64,000 nucleotides of DNA from Ixodes scapularis (Eukaryota > Arthropoda > Arachnida > Ixodida > Ixodidae), in NCBI RefSeq assembly GCF_016920785.2, contig NW_024609835.1, positions 78,730,795-78,794,794 on the forward strand, written 5' to 3'. Position numbers and translations under genes: made by a program. Shown here one piece after another: positions 43,901-54,867 of this stretch (the stretch's first letter is position 1; each line of letters begins with the position of its first letter). The notes below the pieces were generated by a model, which did no database searches, was not told the origin of the DNA, and saw only the letters and a list, made by a program, of their open reading frames with translations.

Positions 43901-43960
<60 letters not shown>
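43813..43960 (+). mobile_element. Truncated LINE 3' end with (ATT)n tail
   Basis: A short segment ending gtgcaaataaaattattatt followed by about 60 bp of ATT repeats (43898-43960). AATAAA directly before a microsatellite tail is the 3' architecture of many CR1/L2-type LINEs. No coding part remains. It starts just outside the TIR of copy C. Confidence 0.55.
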
Positions 43961-44202
43961 ACAATCCTGTTTTCGGCTCGCAAGTAGTTTGTGCCAAAAC
44001 AGAATATTATTGCTTTTTATCTCGCGTTATTTCGCGATTTTCATCCATCTGCATTCATTCATTCATTCATTCATTTATTTCACCTGAAAGGCCCGTTAAG
44101 GGCATTACATAAGGGGGGCGTAATCAGAATTTGAACAATATCAAATCCAAAACTCAAGTATGATACAATCGGGGAACTCAAAGAAATTATACAAAATTGG
44201 AG

Positions 44203-45114
44203 CTAATGACAAGAAAGGTGTAGTTTTACTGCAGAGGAGAAATCAGCAGGGTTCAAGATGATGACAATGGAGGATGGGGGACTGTTCGAGTCACTAATGG
44301 TTTGAGGAATAAATGACCGATTGAAAGCGTTAGTTGAGCCAGACATGCGTTTGATGGTGCAGCCGTTGTTGAGGCGAGAAGATGTTCGGTCGGGGGGTAA
44401 TAACAAAGTGATTTTGAGGTCGGGAATGTGGTAGTAGAGTTTATGAATAAGCCGCAGCTGAAAGACTTTCCTTCAAAGCTGCAAAGAGGACATGTTTAGT
44501 GGACGTTTTAGCGCTGAGACACTGAAAGAAAAGTCATAAGTGGATGAAATGAAGCGAGCAGCTCTGTTCTGAACTGCCTCTAGGGTATTGATGAGGTACA
44601 GTTGATGGGGATTCCAGATGGTTGAGGCATATTCTAATTTTGGTCTGGCGTACGTGTCAAAGGCCAGCTTACGGACAAAGGTTGGAGCGCTTATTAAGTT
44701 ACGTCTGATTAGTCCAAGAGTTCTAGATGAATCGGCAGTAATGGCTTCAATGTGGTTATTCCAGGAAAGCTCAGATATTAGTCTTACCCCAAGGTATTTA
44801 TACACAGTAGCGGTCTCAATCAGATCGGACTCCAAGAAGTAATTGAATGACAGGGTGGTTTTTTTCCTGGTGAAGTGAATTAGTTTGCATTTAGACTTGT
44901 TTAATGACATCATCCACTCCTTGAACCAATTGTTAATGTTATATAGATCTTCCTGAAACTGATTATTATTTTGCACACAGATTACTTTGTTATAGATGAC
45001 GCAGTCGTCGGCGAAAAGGCGTATTTTTGAAGAAATCCCAATGGGAATGTCATTAATAAATATAAAAAAGAGTAAGGGTCCAAGTACGGACCCCTGGGGA
45101 ACACCAAAAGACAC
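44203..45114 (-). pseudogene. LINE RT second half and C-terminal region, one nonsense codon
   Basis: The frame includes FGVPQGSVLGPLLFFIFIND, LFADDCVIYN (the FADD catalytic box), MSLNKSKCKLIHFTRKK, YKYLGVRLISELSWNNHI and LEYASTIWNP. A single TGA at 44473-44475 (LQL, stop, RKVFQL) splits it, and the same frame then continues to RTSSRLNNGCTIK and SFIPQTISDSNS, ending at 44203. Apart from that codon this half is intact. Confidence 0.9.
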
Positions 45115-45119
45115 ATTTA

Positions 45120-45850
45120 TTAAGGAAGATTCATGATCATTAATGGATGTGAGCTGTACACGGGAAAAAAGAAAGTCTCGAATCCATGCAAAGGGTTATT
45201 GGTCGAGGCAAAGAGATGATAGTTTAGAAAGAAGGTGCTGATGGGGGACACGGTCGAACGCTTTGGAAAAATCAAGAAAAACTGCGTCAGTCTGGACATG
45301 ACATTCAAGGTTAGTGTGCAACTCATGGGTGAAGTCGTAGAGTTGTGTTTCGCAGGATAGTACCGTTTGAAAACCGTGCTGCTGTTTAAAGAAAAATAAT
45401 GGGATGGTAGGTGCCTCATGATATTGGAGTAGAGGATATGCTCAAGTAGTTTACATAAAATTGAAGTCAAAGAAATAGGGCAATAATTAGATGCGGAAGT
45501 GCGGCTGTCCTGTTTAAAGACTGGAATTACCCTTCCCACCTTCCAGCCAGATGGAAGGCAGCTTTGAGATAAGGACTGAATAAAGATGAGTTTTAAATAC
45601 TCACTAGAAATAACACTGGTGTTTTTTTTTTATTTTAGAGTTGATGTTGTCGGTTGCAGCGGACAAGAGTTTTAGTTTATCAATACATTTTTAATACCGG
45701 CGGAGTTAGCGTTAATAGGATGCATGCGCTCGTAAAGCTTTCCAGGAGAGTGGGGAATGAGTCCAAGCACTTGTTAGTAAACACTGATGAAAAGTATTCG
45801 TTGAACACAGAACTATCATGCTCGACGTTGCACATCCGACATTCCTAACT
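45120..45850 (-). pseudogene. LINE linker and RT first half, frameshifted
   Basis: Upstream, SVFNEYFSSVFTNK matches the linker block ahead of RT. The frame at 45120-45539 starts GRVIPVFKQDSRTSASNYCP, then ISLTSILCKLLEHILYS. After about 45390 the RT-like sequence (DFSKAFDRVPHQHLLSKL-type) is in another frame. At least one indel therefore lies between the fingers and the first catalytic Asp. Confidence 0.82.
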
Positions 45851-45902
45851 CTCCCAATCTTCCTCAACGTCGGTGTGTGTCCTAACACCAGAAATCGGAA
45901 TT

Positions 45903-46505
45903 TTAAAGGGGCAGTGCAACGGATTTCAGACTTTGGCCAATTAACTGCAAAAATTAATCTGTGTCACCTATGGAGCGAAAAACTGAAAACCGCATTTCCT
46001 TGCGAGCGCTATTTCTTATTTAAAAAAAAAATGAAACAAATCGAAGGTCGAAGTGCCTCTCAACTCTCCACGACGTCCATGTCGACTTTCGAGTGGCGTA
46101 CTCTGGGGGTTCACGTGGTTTCCCGTTGTGCCCTATCTTCAGACACCGCAGCCGCTTCCTCCGCGGTTGTCTACTTTTAAAGGATTAGCCTCGTCGAAGG
46201 TCGCGACGAGCGATGGACACAAAGGACGGTTCGCCACGGGGCTGACGGCAAGTGTAGCAGCGGAAGGGGACAGGATTTGTTGACTTCCGCGTACCCCCAG
46301 AGATGCCGTCATTTTAGTTCCCGTAGCCGCCGGAGGCGGCTGCAGATTGGCAAATAATTCGTTTTTTGCCTTGCGATTACGCAGCAGAATAGCAGTTTTT
46401 CGGGGAAAGGTAACGCGTTTTTGGTCACTAGGGTTTGTGTAAACAATATAAAAAATGCAAACTGGCAATTATTTCAACATTAAAACCGTTGCACTGCCCC
46501 TTTAA
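45903..46505. mobile_element. TTAA-flanked MITE 1, uninterrupted copy
   Basis: Begins TTAAAGGGGCAGTGCAACGG and ends CCGTTGCACTGCCCCTTTAA, about 600 bp. It aligns along its whole length with the two halves at 29650-29899 and 34252-34591 and shows that PLE1 inserted at cctccgcg. Frames inside are short and not conserved. Confidence 0.92.
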
Positions 46506-47403
46506 AGGTTAAAAACGGCACGTTGCGAATATGGAACGCGCGCTTTCATGCAAAGCTGACGTCTAGTGACCCAAATCGAAAAAAACATGCATATTTACAA
46601 TATTGTTATCTCTTCTGGTGAAGGCTCAGAAACCGTTGCATTCGTTTTCGCGCACAAGACAGTGACTTTCAGAAAACGTAAGAACGCAGTGATTGCCTTT
46701 ATTTTAACAATGTAAACGCACTTGCAGGTGTGCGCTGATGAAGCCTCAAAATCAAAACTCTCGTAGCGTGATTCGTGACTGCGCCGGCTACTACCCAACC
46801 TCGTTGTCACGCCACTTTCTGCAAGCAAACAGTAAAATTGCCAGTAAACACACAAAAGCGACATCGATACAATTATCTTGTAGAATATCACCTTATTTAG
46901 TCATAACTGTTTCAAAAGGCACTACATGTATTTATTTTAAGAAGAAAAAAACAAAATTTTTTTCATTAGAAAAAACACAATATTATTGTTAAGTTTGGCA
47001 ACACTGTATTTTTGCCGTATCGTTGTCATATCTTTAGAAAAGTTCGTCAAAAGTTGCGTCGAATTTTCGATTCGGCAAAAGATCGGCCCAGTACTAGTAA
47101 AAATATGCGACCAGGGGGGGGGGGGGGGGGGGGCTGGTTTGCCAACACACTCAAGAACAAGTTGGTACGCCGCTGAGGGCGAATGTTGCAGAAACCCACG
47201 CGGCTACAAAAGGTGCTCCGCGTGGCAAGCTGGAGTCAGTCTCGGCCCAGCGTTCAAAACTGCTGTTTCGCCGCCATCGACGCCGGCGACGCTAGCCTTA
47301 ATCTGTTTTGTATTTGGGCCAAAGTTCGCCCCATCAAACCTTTAGTTTTCTTCAGTTTTCATTGCCTCATCAATTGTCATTCGTGACAATATATATATAT
47401 ATA
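46506..47403. other. No gene recognised; poly-G at 47115
   Basis: Unassigned 0.9 kb with a G20-type run (47115-47133) and a TA microsatellite at the right edge. A GC-rich part (47140-47340) has an open frame of 119 codons with no motif. Confidence 0.4.
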
Positions 47404-48146
47404 TAAAGTATGTAAAACTTTAAAGAAAAGATATATAAATATATATACATATATATAGATATATACTTTTTTTTTTAGTTTTACATACTTTAAAAAACAA
47501 ACCGTGAAAGTTACATTTATATGAGTTGTGGAGGTGAGTTATATGGCCAGGGGGGCATCATTTGGGTGGCTAATATCTGCGACCAGTCAGCTAAATAATT
47601 AAGATTTGTTATTTAACTTTTTAATTAGTGAAAATAGACATAGGGTTCCAATAAGAAACTTGCTCAGCGTCATCGAAAACCACTAGATCACATATTTTCA
47701 AAAAGACTATAAGCGCGTGAGAAGCGTAGTAGTACACTAAAGTTACCACTCGTGGAGCAGGTACAATGCAAGCGGTTGCGGAACACGATGATAATCTAAT
47801 CATCCGCGTTCCGCAACCGTTTGCATTGCACCTGCTGCAGGAGTGGTAACTTTAGTGCACTACAACGCTTCTCACGTGCTCAGAGTCTTTTTGAAAATTA
47901 CTAATTCAGTGGTTTTCAATGATGCTGAGCAAGTTTTTAATTATAACTATATGTTTATTTTCAATAATTGAAAAATTGATTAACGAATTTAAGTTAATTA
48001 ACTTTATGATCGTTACGACTAGCCTCCTATACTATGTCTCCCGGGCGGTATAACTCACGTGCACAAACCGCATAAGTGTAACCTTCACGGCTTTCTTTAA
48101 ACAAATATGTAAATCTTTAAAAAAAAAATGCTAAATATATATATAA
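47404..48146. mobile_element. Large fold-back element (about 740-bp palindrome)
   Basis: Centre near 47795. The inner arms pair closely (ggtacaatgcaagcggttgc with gcaaccgtttgcattgcacc; gtagtgcactaaagttacc-type blocks). The outer arms pair more loosely out to accgtgaaagttac (about 47488) and gtaaccttcacgg (about 48077). The left edge holds a second small palindrome around aaagtatgtaaaac. No coding sequence. TSD not determined. Confidence 0.82.
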
Positions 48147-48499
48147 GAGATTAAACGCACTTCGGAGCCGTTAGTGGAGTTTCGTCACATATTTGTCGAC
48201 GTTTCGGCCTGAGTGAGGCCTTCATTAAGACTGGTTACAAAACATTCTTAGTCGTCGGGACTCAGAACCCTCGAGTCCGGTCACGTGACGTGCATACCTT
48301 ATTGAAAATACAGTAACAGGTGGCCACGTATCTTAGGTGGAAGGGCATGAGTATGCGGCTCGCAGCTAAACTCGCCAGAAGGTCACAGGCGGAGGTTCCC
48401 ACGCAAGGATCATCCCGAAACACGCTGTAGGCGTGCGGTTTTGGTTTAGTTTTGCCTTTTGTTGAGCGTCAGTCCTCTTAATTAACACTTTTTTTTCCT

Positions 48500-48530
<31 letters not shown>

Positions 48531-48943
48531 GGTGATTTGCAGCTTTTTATCCGTGTGGTCAGGTTCCTGCTGTGTGGTTAGCCTTGTGGTGAGTTTAGTT
48601 GCGAGCCTTATAGCTTATAAATCGCAGAACTCCTCCATTTTTTTTTTTTTTTCGAACGTCTTCGGGCTGATTTTGGCGGGGGATCCTTCGCCTGTGACCT
48701 TGTGGCGTGTTGAGCTGCGCGCCGCTAACTCCTGCCCTCCCACGTATGATAAGTGGCCACCTGTTATTGTGCTTTCTATGAGGTATGCACGTCACGTGAC
48801 CGGAATCGGGGGTGTTGAGTTCCAACGACGAAGAATGTTTTGTAACAAGTATTGATAAAGGCGTGACTCAGGCCGAAACGTCGGCCAATATGTAATAAAA
48901 CTCCACTAAAAGCTTCAAAGTACGTTTACTCTCTTATACACTT
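48147..48943. mobile_element. Pair of inverted PLE terminal repeats (PLE3 remnant)
   Basis: The arms 48147-48437 and about 48650-48943 are inverted copies. Each carries caggccgaaacgtcg preceded by a gaaggcc or aaaggcg stem, the layout of PLE hammerhead ribozymes, and each has cggtcacgtgacgtgcatac and ggtggccac. Only about 210 bp, including a poly-G run, separates them, so the coding region has been lost. It abuts the fold-back element at 48146. Confidence 0.78.
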
Positions 48944-49254
48944 TTCATCATCCTACGTAACAGTCTGTTCCTTATATGTATATATAAAGAGAGAGAGAAA
49001 AAAACAGAAAGGGAGAGTGGGAAACTACTTTGTAATATTTCATTGGGCTAAACTCTAAAGAGTAATGTTATCATTATTCCTCTCCATTTTTCGATTAACG
49101 CTCCTTTAATCAAAATTAAATTAAAATATGGGACCGTGAAGAAGTGCTTCATGTACGAAATTGTAAAAGGCGCACTTCTTAAAGCAAGCGTTTTATTACC
49201 AAGAAGAAAAAAGTAAGGGGTGAATAAAAATGTCGAAAGCATTACTCCTTCATA

Positions 49255-50040
49255 TTCAAAGGTGGGCAGAACGACCTATACTTCTCACCGAAACTTGGCA
49301 AAGAGCACACGCTACAGTCCCTTCGAGCCAATCAGAGCGGCGGAGGTGGGGAATGTGACAGCCCTTACCAATGATACAGGGCATAGCCTCCTCTATACTC
49401 ACAAAGCCTGGCAGTGCGACGACGGAGCCATAGAGTGACCGATCGGAGGTTTGGAGCACGAGGATCAGGTAGCACAGAGCATCAAAGAGCCATTTTTCGG
49501 GAAACCTGGACATCAGTGAACAGCTTTTACAGTGGCGAGGACCTGAAACACGCTCATTCGCTCGAGAGAAGCGCGTTTCGACATCTCGCCGCAGCGGGGC
49601 GTCAGTCACGTGGCTCACCTCTGATCCGTTATCTGCCGCTCCACCTTTTCCATTTTGGCGGCCACTTCTCGCGGCGATCTGCCAGACTTTGTCAGTAAAT
49701 AGGAGGCTATGTACAGGGGCAAGAGCGCAACCCAAGCAGTTGGAGAAGAGGGAAAGGAGGGACTCCTCTCTTACCCTCTTTTGTGTTTCTCTGGCGTTGC
49801 TTTTTTCCCTCCAAGAAGATAAGCCCATCACTGGAAAATCGTACCGAGTCAACCCCAAGGCGGCTTTCCTCTCACTTTTGCCCACGGCTTTGACATCACT
49901 TAGCGCCACTAGTGAATTAGAGTATGGTACCGTGATTCCCTCCGACGCGCTGATTGGATCACAGGGACCGTAGCATTCGCCGTTTGCAAAGTTAAGGGTG
50001 AGGCTAGAAGCTAAAACTACCGAAAGAGGCCCCTTCACCG
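49255..50040 (-). repeat. Dispersed repeat with a 260-codon open frame, copy 1
   Basis: The minus-strand frame (49256-50038) shares blocks with the frame at 58470-59111: TDKVWQIAARSGRQNGKGG, GPRHCKSCSLMSRFPEKWLF and ALPGFVSIE. DNA similarity of the shared part (49385-49760 against 58560-58860) is also high. No known domain fits. It could be a non-coding element in which this frame happens to stay open, or a decayed gene family. Confidence 0.6.
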
Positions 50041-50617
50041 AACTTCAAATTGCGTCTCATCGGAGAAAAGTCTCTTTATGTGTTTTTATTTTTCTTCTGT
50101 TTATTACGAGATCGCTTATTTTATAACTCTCATAGCAACTAGGAGACACCCGGATGAAAAGAACGCGCACACTTCCCGAAAGCGGGGTTTTGAAGGCTTT
50201 CAGACTTCGTAGCGCTTAGCCAGCGAAGAATGCCGACGGTTTGCGCGGAAATTAATTTGGCTCTTTTAAGCCCAGGCTTCCATCTCGAAGCTTTGTCGGG
50301 CAAACATTTTCATCCTTTTTAGCCTTTAAATCAAGAAGGCGTTCGAGGCGCGGCGGCGCCAGGACTTCTTAAAGCGAACGTTTAATTATTGTCGTCCCCG
50401 CTTTGGAGACAGGTTGCTCAGTGACTGCAGCAATTTTTCGGTTTAGCTTAGAAAACAAAGCGCATAGCCCATAGCAGGCGATCCGCAGTCTGACGTCTCT
50501 CCTCGGCGCCACAAGGAGGATGTAAAAGAAAGCGCAAGCAGTAGGACTAAGTATGGCCTGCCGCCGACGGTCGCCAGAGATAACACGCTCAACTGTCCGC
50601 GGTGGCTGACGCTTAGC

Positions 50618-52243
50618 CAGACTTGTGCTCGTTACTTGAAAATGTAATGGATTATAGTTACAAATTACTGAGCCCCAAATGTAATGGATTACCGTTACAA
50701 TTTACTTGTGCTGAAAAGTAAGGGATTACTTTACTCGTTACGTTACAAATTACTTTCACGTTACTTTTTCCGTACACTTATGAAGAAAACAATAAAAAGA
50801 ATTCTGATATTTTTCAAAAATGTTTTGCAACCAATACTTCTCATTTCTCATACGCCCGTGTTATGATAGTCCTTGTAACAATAAAATATTCTATTTAAGA
50901 GGAAGAGTCTAGGGGCACTCTGTTCACATGTAAGCTGACAAGGCACCGAAATCTGCAACCACACCCGCCATCCCACTAGCTTACGGCCTCCGGAAGTGAT
51001 CCCTGGAATTGTGCAGACAAAGATAGCGGTGCGCATGCTCAGGAGCAGCGTCTACCTCCGCTACGAGATTCGGAGCAAAAGAAGCAATCTACAAAAGCTT
51101 CCTTTTGCTCGGGTGTTTCGCCTGTTATTCAAATATTCAAAAGAAAAGTAAAACTTGGTTCTAACGTTACAATGTACAGCCAATGCAGAATACAGGTGTC
51201 CCAGCTTACCTTGATGTGTTTCCGTAAATTAGAGTTCGTTGTTCTTGCTGATGACAATTTATGTTTTTTTTTTTTTTGGCAAGCAAAATATGCGCTGAAA
51301 CTCTAGGCTTCCGTTCTTCTTAATGCCCTGAATCTCGAACATTTCATTAAGAGATGGCCATGGAAATGACAGACACTCTCTGATTGAAAACTAGAACGGT
51401 CGGAGAAAAAGTGGCGGTTACGGGTTATCAATCGTGCCTCGGTTCTCACTTTCATACCAATATTCGTGAAGGCCAGGGGAAGGGGGCATGGAGAGCGAGG
51501 GAAAAAGGTGGTCATCGGTCTCACAAAACAAAAGAGGATCACATCAGTTTTACGCTCTCGCTTTCTCTCTCTCTCTCTCTTTGTCAGCACTCCTTAGAGG
51601 CCTAGCCTCCTCCCTCCCCCCCTCCTCACTTTTATGTTGACAATTGACTGTAAAGTGAAGAGTGGACTCGACCACCATGCCCAGACAAGTAAACCAAAAT
51701 AAGTATCGTAAGGACCCGCGTTTGTTGTCTGTGCAGGTCACGGGAGACCTCGAAGAAGTTGGAAAGGGTGAAATGGTGTAAAAGAGAAAAACATATAACC
51801 ACGAAGAGTTTTCTCCTGCCCGGGAGAAAAAGAAAATACGTTGGAAGGCGACGGAGAGCCTACTCGGCGTTGTTTTACTTGATCTCTGTCTTTCATAATT
51901 TGTACATGCCTTCCCCTTTTTTCTAGTGGTTCTAGTAACCGGTCATACAAAAATCGTGTTTTATTTCCGGCTATTCTTCCCTTCCTGATGTTTTCTATTT
52001 TGATGAACTTGCTCTTTTTATGCTGCAGAATGTTCTGCTCGTATTGCTCCAGTTACTGTATTATGCTCATATATTTAAAAAAAAATAACGAGTAATCAAA
52101 GCAATCCGTTACCAATATTTTGTAACCAAATTACATTACAAATTACTTCCGAAAAAAAAAGTTACATGGCAATTACAAAATTACTGAGAAAAGTAACAAA
52201 TTACTAGTAATACGTTACTTCTACGGATTACTTACCATGTCTG
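50618..52243. mobile_element. GTAAC-rich TIR element, copy D (8-bp TSD)
   Basis: Left end CAGACTTGTGCTCGTTAC, right end ...ggattacttaccatgtctg. Octamers cgcttagc (50610-50617) and cacttagc (52244-52251) match at 7 of 8. The 1.6-kb interior includes a CT microsatellite (51556-51582) and no domain-bearing frame. Similar in length to the native part of copy C. Confidence 0.87.
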
Positions 52244-52756
52244 CACTTAGCCTAGCGTACTTAAAAATCAGGGGACCATCGGCGCCAAGTTATACTGAGT
52301 CGAGCCTTTTAGTTAGCATGCGACGTTGGCAGCGAGTCGTACTTAGTCCAGCCTACCTAGGCCACAGGCGACAGTTGGCGATTGTTCATAGTCCATGCAA
52401 CATACATAATCCCCACGGCCGGTTTGCTGATCTTGCGGCCGCTGCTGCGGCTGCGGCCAAGAGGGATTTTTCTGTCACGTGACCAGCTCCATGGGACAAG
52501 GGAGTACCTAGCGTCCCTGCCTAAAGGCAGAGAAACCCGTATCGCTTCAAGCACAAAAGCCTAACTTCGCTCGCAGAAACTGACTGCAGGGACTTTGAAC
52601 TGGAGTCCAATTGACCGCCCCCTTATACTGAAGGAGCGGCAGATAAAGTTACGGCCAGGAAGGGTAAAAATGAGCCAAAATAAAGAAACAAGCACTCAAG
52701 ATGAAAGCGGTGGCACAATATTTATATACTTCCGCCAGCGCCGGCGTCACGCGCCT

Positions 52757-52835
52757 TCTACAGTGGTCGAGAGGTTAGAGCGCCGGTACTTACCGTCGCG
52801 GCGCCAAAGTTTCGAGTTCAAATCGCGCTAGAACC
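52757..52835 (+). other. tRNA-like unit in the left arm
   Basis: A-box-like gtggtcgagaggttagagc and B-box-like gagttcaaatc are about 45 bp apart, with a cggta..taccg stem between them. The right-arm copy on the minus strand (54104-54170) has a better B box (gggttcaaatc) and a ccgg T-stem. The 5' acceptor stem is absent, so it is tRNA-derived rather than a tRNA gene. Both units point inward. Confidence 0.65.
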
Positions 52836-53479
52836 TTTTTTTCTGTATTTTGCGCGTGTCTTACTTTTTAACTGTGACCCTTTTTAGGAATCATACACTT
52901 GCACTACTGCGCCTTACACGGTGTTTACTGTTAGTCCCACCTGTTCAATCGAAACATCGGTAAGGAAAAAAAAAAAGATCGAAGCGAGTTAACGCGCTAA
53001 TACAATCATTTCATAATGTTCATTAAAAGGAAACCAAGGTAACAGCATCGGTATGGCTTTCACAAAAACGGAGCCGAAACAAGCATCCTTTCAGCATGAA
53101 CTACAATTTTATGTGTTTTTAAATATACAACGCTCTTGCTACGACTCCTTTCAATAACAGGAGACGCCCGTTTAGTACTAATAAGAACTGCAGTTGTGAC
53201 AATTAAAAAAAAAGACTTTCATAATATGAGCAGAAAGAAAAAAAGACTAGCAGCTGTGGATGCATTGATTGAGTGAAATCCTACAAGCAAGGCAGCAAGT
53301 CAAACGTCTGAGAAAGTAGTAAAACCGAAATAAAAGCGACCATACTTTTACTTGCATGGAATGTGATAAAAAGTATATTTATACTCCTTACATTTTGTTG
53401 TGGCAATCGTTTTGTAATATTACCACATTACTTGTTGAATTTTAGTTAGATTAGCGGACGATCACGACCGAATGCGAAA

Positions 53480-53767
53480 ATGAAACAGGCGTCGACATCA
53501 CAAACCCTCTCTCTAACGCAAACACCTAAAATGACTTTGGATCAACAAATGGAAATAATTAGAGCAGTTGGAAAATGGAAACAACAAATTCTAGAGAAAT
53601 TCAGCAGCCCAGTTACCTGGCGAACGAAGAGACGGACATGGGAAGATATTGTCAACTTTCCGCGGAGTGTACGGCAGATGCAGGAGGCGTGGCGGAAGTT
53701 GGTAAAGGAAGCCAGAGACATGTATGCGCTCTTCCGAGGGTTGATAACTGGGCTAGTTGGTAGTTAG
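53480..53767 (+). CDS. Small Myb/SANT-like protein, possible transposon-encoded DNA-binding factor
   Basis: 95 codons from ATG at 53480. The middle reads WRTKRRTWEDIVNFPRSVRQ, then MQEAWRKLVKEARDMY. The pattern W-(E/x)-I..F......Q....W..L...AR resembles the last two helices of Myb/SANT-like (Zeste-type) domains, which many DNA transposons encode beside their transposase. The first helix would be around MEIIRAVGKWKQQILEKF. The frame is short, and no partner transposase is present in the element. It may be a truncated remnant. An overlapping frame at 53575 is a shadow. Confidence 0.45.
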   Translation: MKQASTSQTLSLTQTPKMTLDQQMEIIRAVGKWKQQILEKFSSPVTWRTKRRTWEDIVNFPRSVRQMQEAWRKLVKEARDMYALFRGLITGLVGS

Positions 53768-54103
53768 TGTCTCAAGCGTGTGCGCGCGAGGGAACACTTG
53801 ACTTTGTGTTTTATATTGCTGCTTCCTTTTCTTTCTTTTGTAATCTTTATGGGGATCTTGATGATGTGCTTCCTTTTCTTCATTTTTGTAAATACAGTTG
53901 TGAGTAGCGCTAATTTCTGTCTATTCTCTCTTCTTCATACGTGTGCGCTAATACCGTTCAAAAAGCTATTCCGAGGCCATGAACAATGAACTGGTGAGTC
54001 AGAACTACCCGCCCAATGATTTTATAGAGCTCGTATGGCCTTGTCTACATTCTTAGTGGGAGTGCAGTCAAAAAGAAAACAAAAAGAGAGTTACTGATGC
54101 GAT

Positions 54104-54170
54104 TTGAACCCGGGACTTTGGCGCCGCGACGGTAAGTACCGGCGCTCTAACCTCTCGACCACAGTGAAAG
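54104..54170 (-). other. tRNA-like unit in the right arm
   Basis: Reverse complement reads tgtggtcgagaggttagagc, then gccggtacttaccgtcgcgg and cccgggttcaaatc. The A and B boxes of a Pol III promoter are both well preserved. Identical anticodon-region sequence in the two arms shows common origin or gene conversion. Confidence 0.7.
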
Positions 54171-54867
54171 GCGCGAGACGCCGGCGCTGGCGGAAGTATA
54201 TAAATATTGTGCCACCGCTTTCATCTCGAGTGTTTTTTTTTCTTTTATTTCGGCTCATTTACACCCTTCCTGGCCATAACTTTATCTGCCTCTCCTACAG
54301 TATAAGAGAGCGGTCAAATGAACTCCAGTTGAAAGTCCCTGCAGTCAATTTCTGCCAGCGAAATTAGGCTTCTGTGCTTGAAGGGACACGGATTTCTCCG
54401 CCATTAGGCAGGGACGGTGGGTACTTCCTTGTCCCCATGGAACTGGTCACGTGACAGAAAAATCCCTCTTCGCCGCAGCCGCAGCCGCGGCCGCAAGATC
54501 AGCAAACCGGCCCAGGAAACTGTTAAAGGCGAATTGTGTTGAGTCCAGCATACGTAGTCCGGGAAGCGCATCGATGGTGAGTCATAATTGGTCGAGCATT
54601 ATGCGCGGGTGACTGTAGGTGAAGCCCCTCTATCCTGGGAAAAGTGGCGCCATCCTTTGAACAAGCCGTCGCGCACACTATTGGCCGGTCAAGTCACGTG
54701 ACATTCCTGTTTTTTTTTTGTTTTTTGGACTTCCGGCCACCGTTACTTTCCCAGTCACTCCCTTGGCAGGCATACAGCTGTTGCTGCGCCACAGCTGCCG
54801 GCATGTGGCGCCCACAGGTAGAAAGGTCGGCCGCAAAAGGAAACAAGCTCTTCAGTGTTCCCTCTGC

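Larger units (their letters stand above)
44050..45895 (-). mobile_element. Second non-LTR retrotransposon, 5'-truncated
   Basis: On the minus strand: a linker (about 45700-45850), RT, C-terminal domain, then aataaatgaatgaatgaatg (44052-44080) as polyadenylation signal plus TGAA tail. The copy lacks the endonuclease, and its 5' end stops at the TTAA MITE at 45903. It differs in sequence from the LINE at 5392-8600. Confidence 0.9.
52417..54512. mobile_element. 2.1-kb element with 0.4-kb inverted arms carrying tRNA-like sequence
   Basis: The arms 52417-52835 and 54104-54512 are inverted copies, starting GGCCGGTTTGCTGATCTTGC at each end and including gtcacgtgacc, cagataaagttacggccagg and a tRNA-like unit at the inner edge. 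The interior (52836-54103) is AT-rich and contains a 95-codon frame with a Myb/SANT-like look. No clear TSD. Superfamily unknown. Confidence 0.85.

Noticed and set aside
52757..52835. Functional tRNA gene in the inverted arm
   Set aside because: The A and B boxes are present, but the acceptor stem is missing and an identical unit occurs in the opposite arm of the same repeat.
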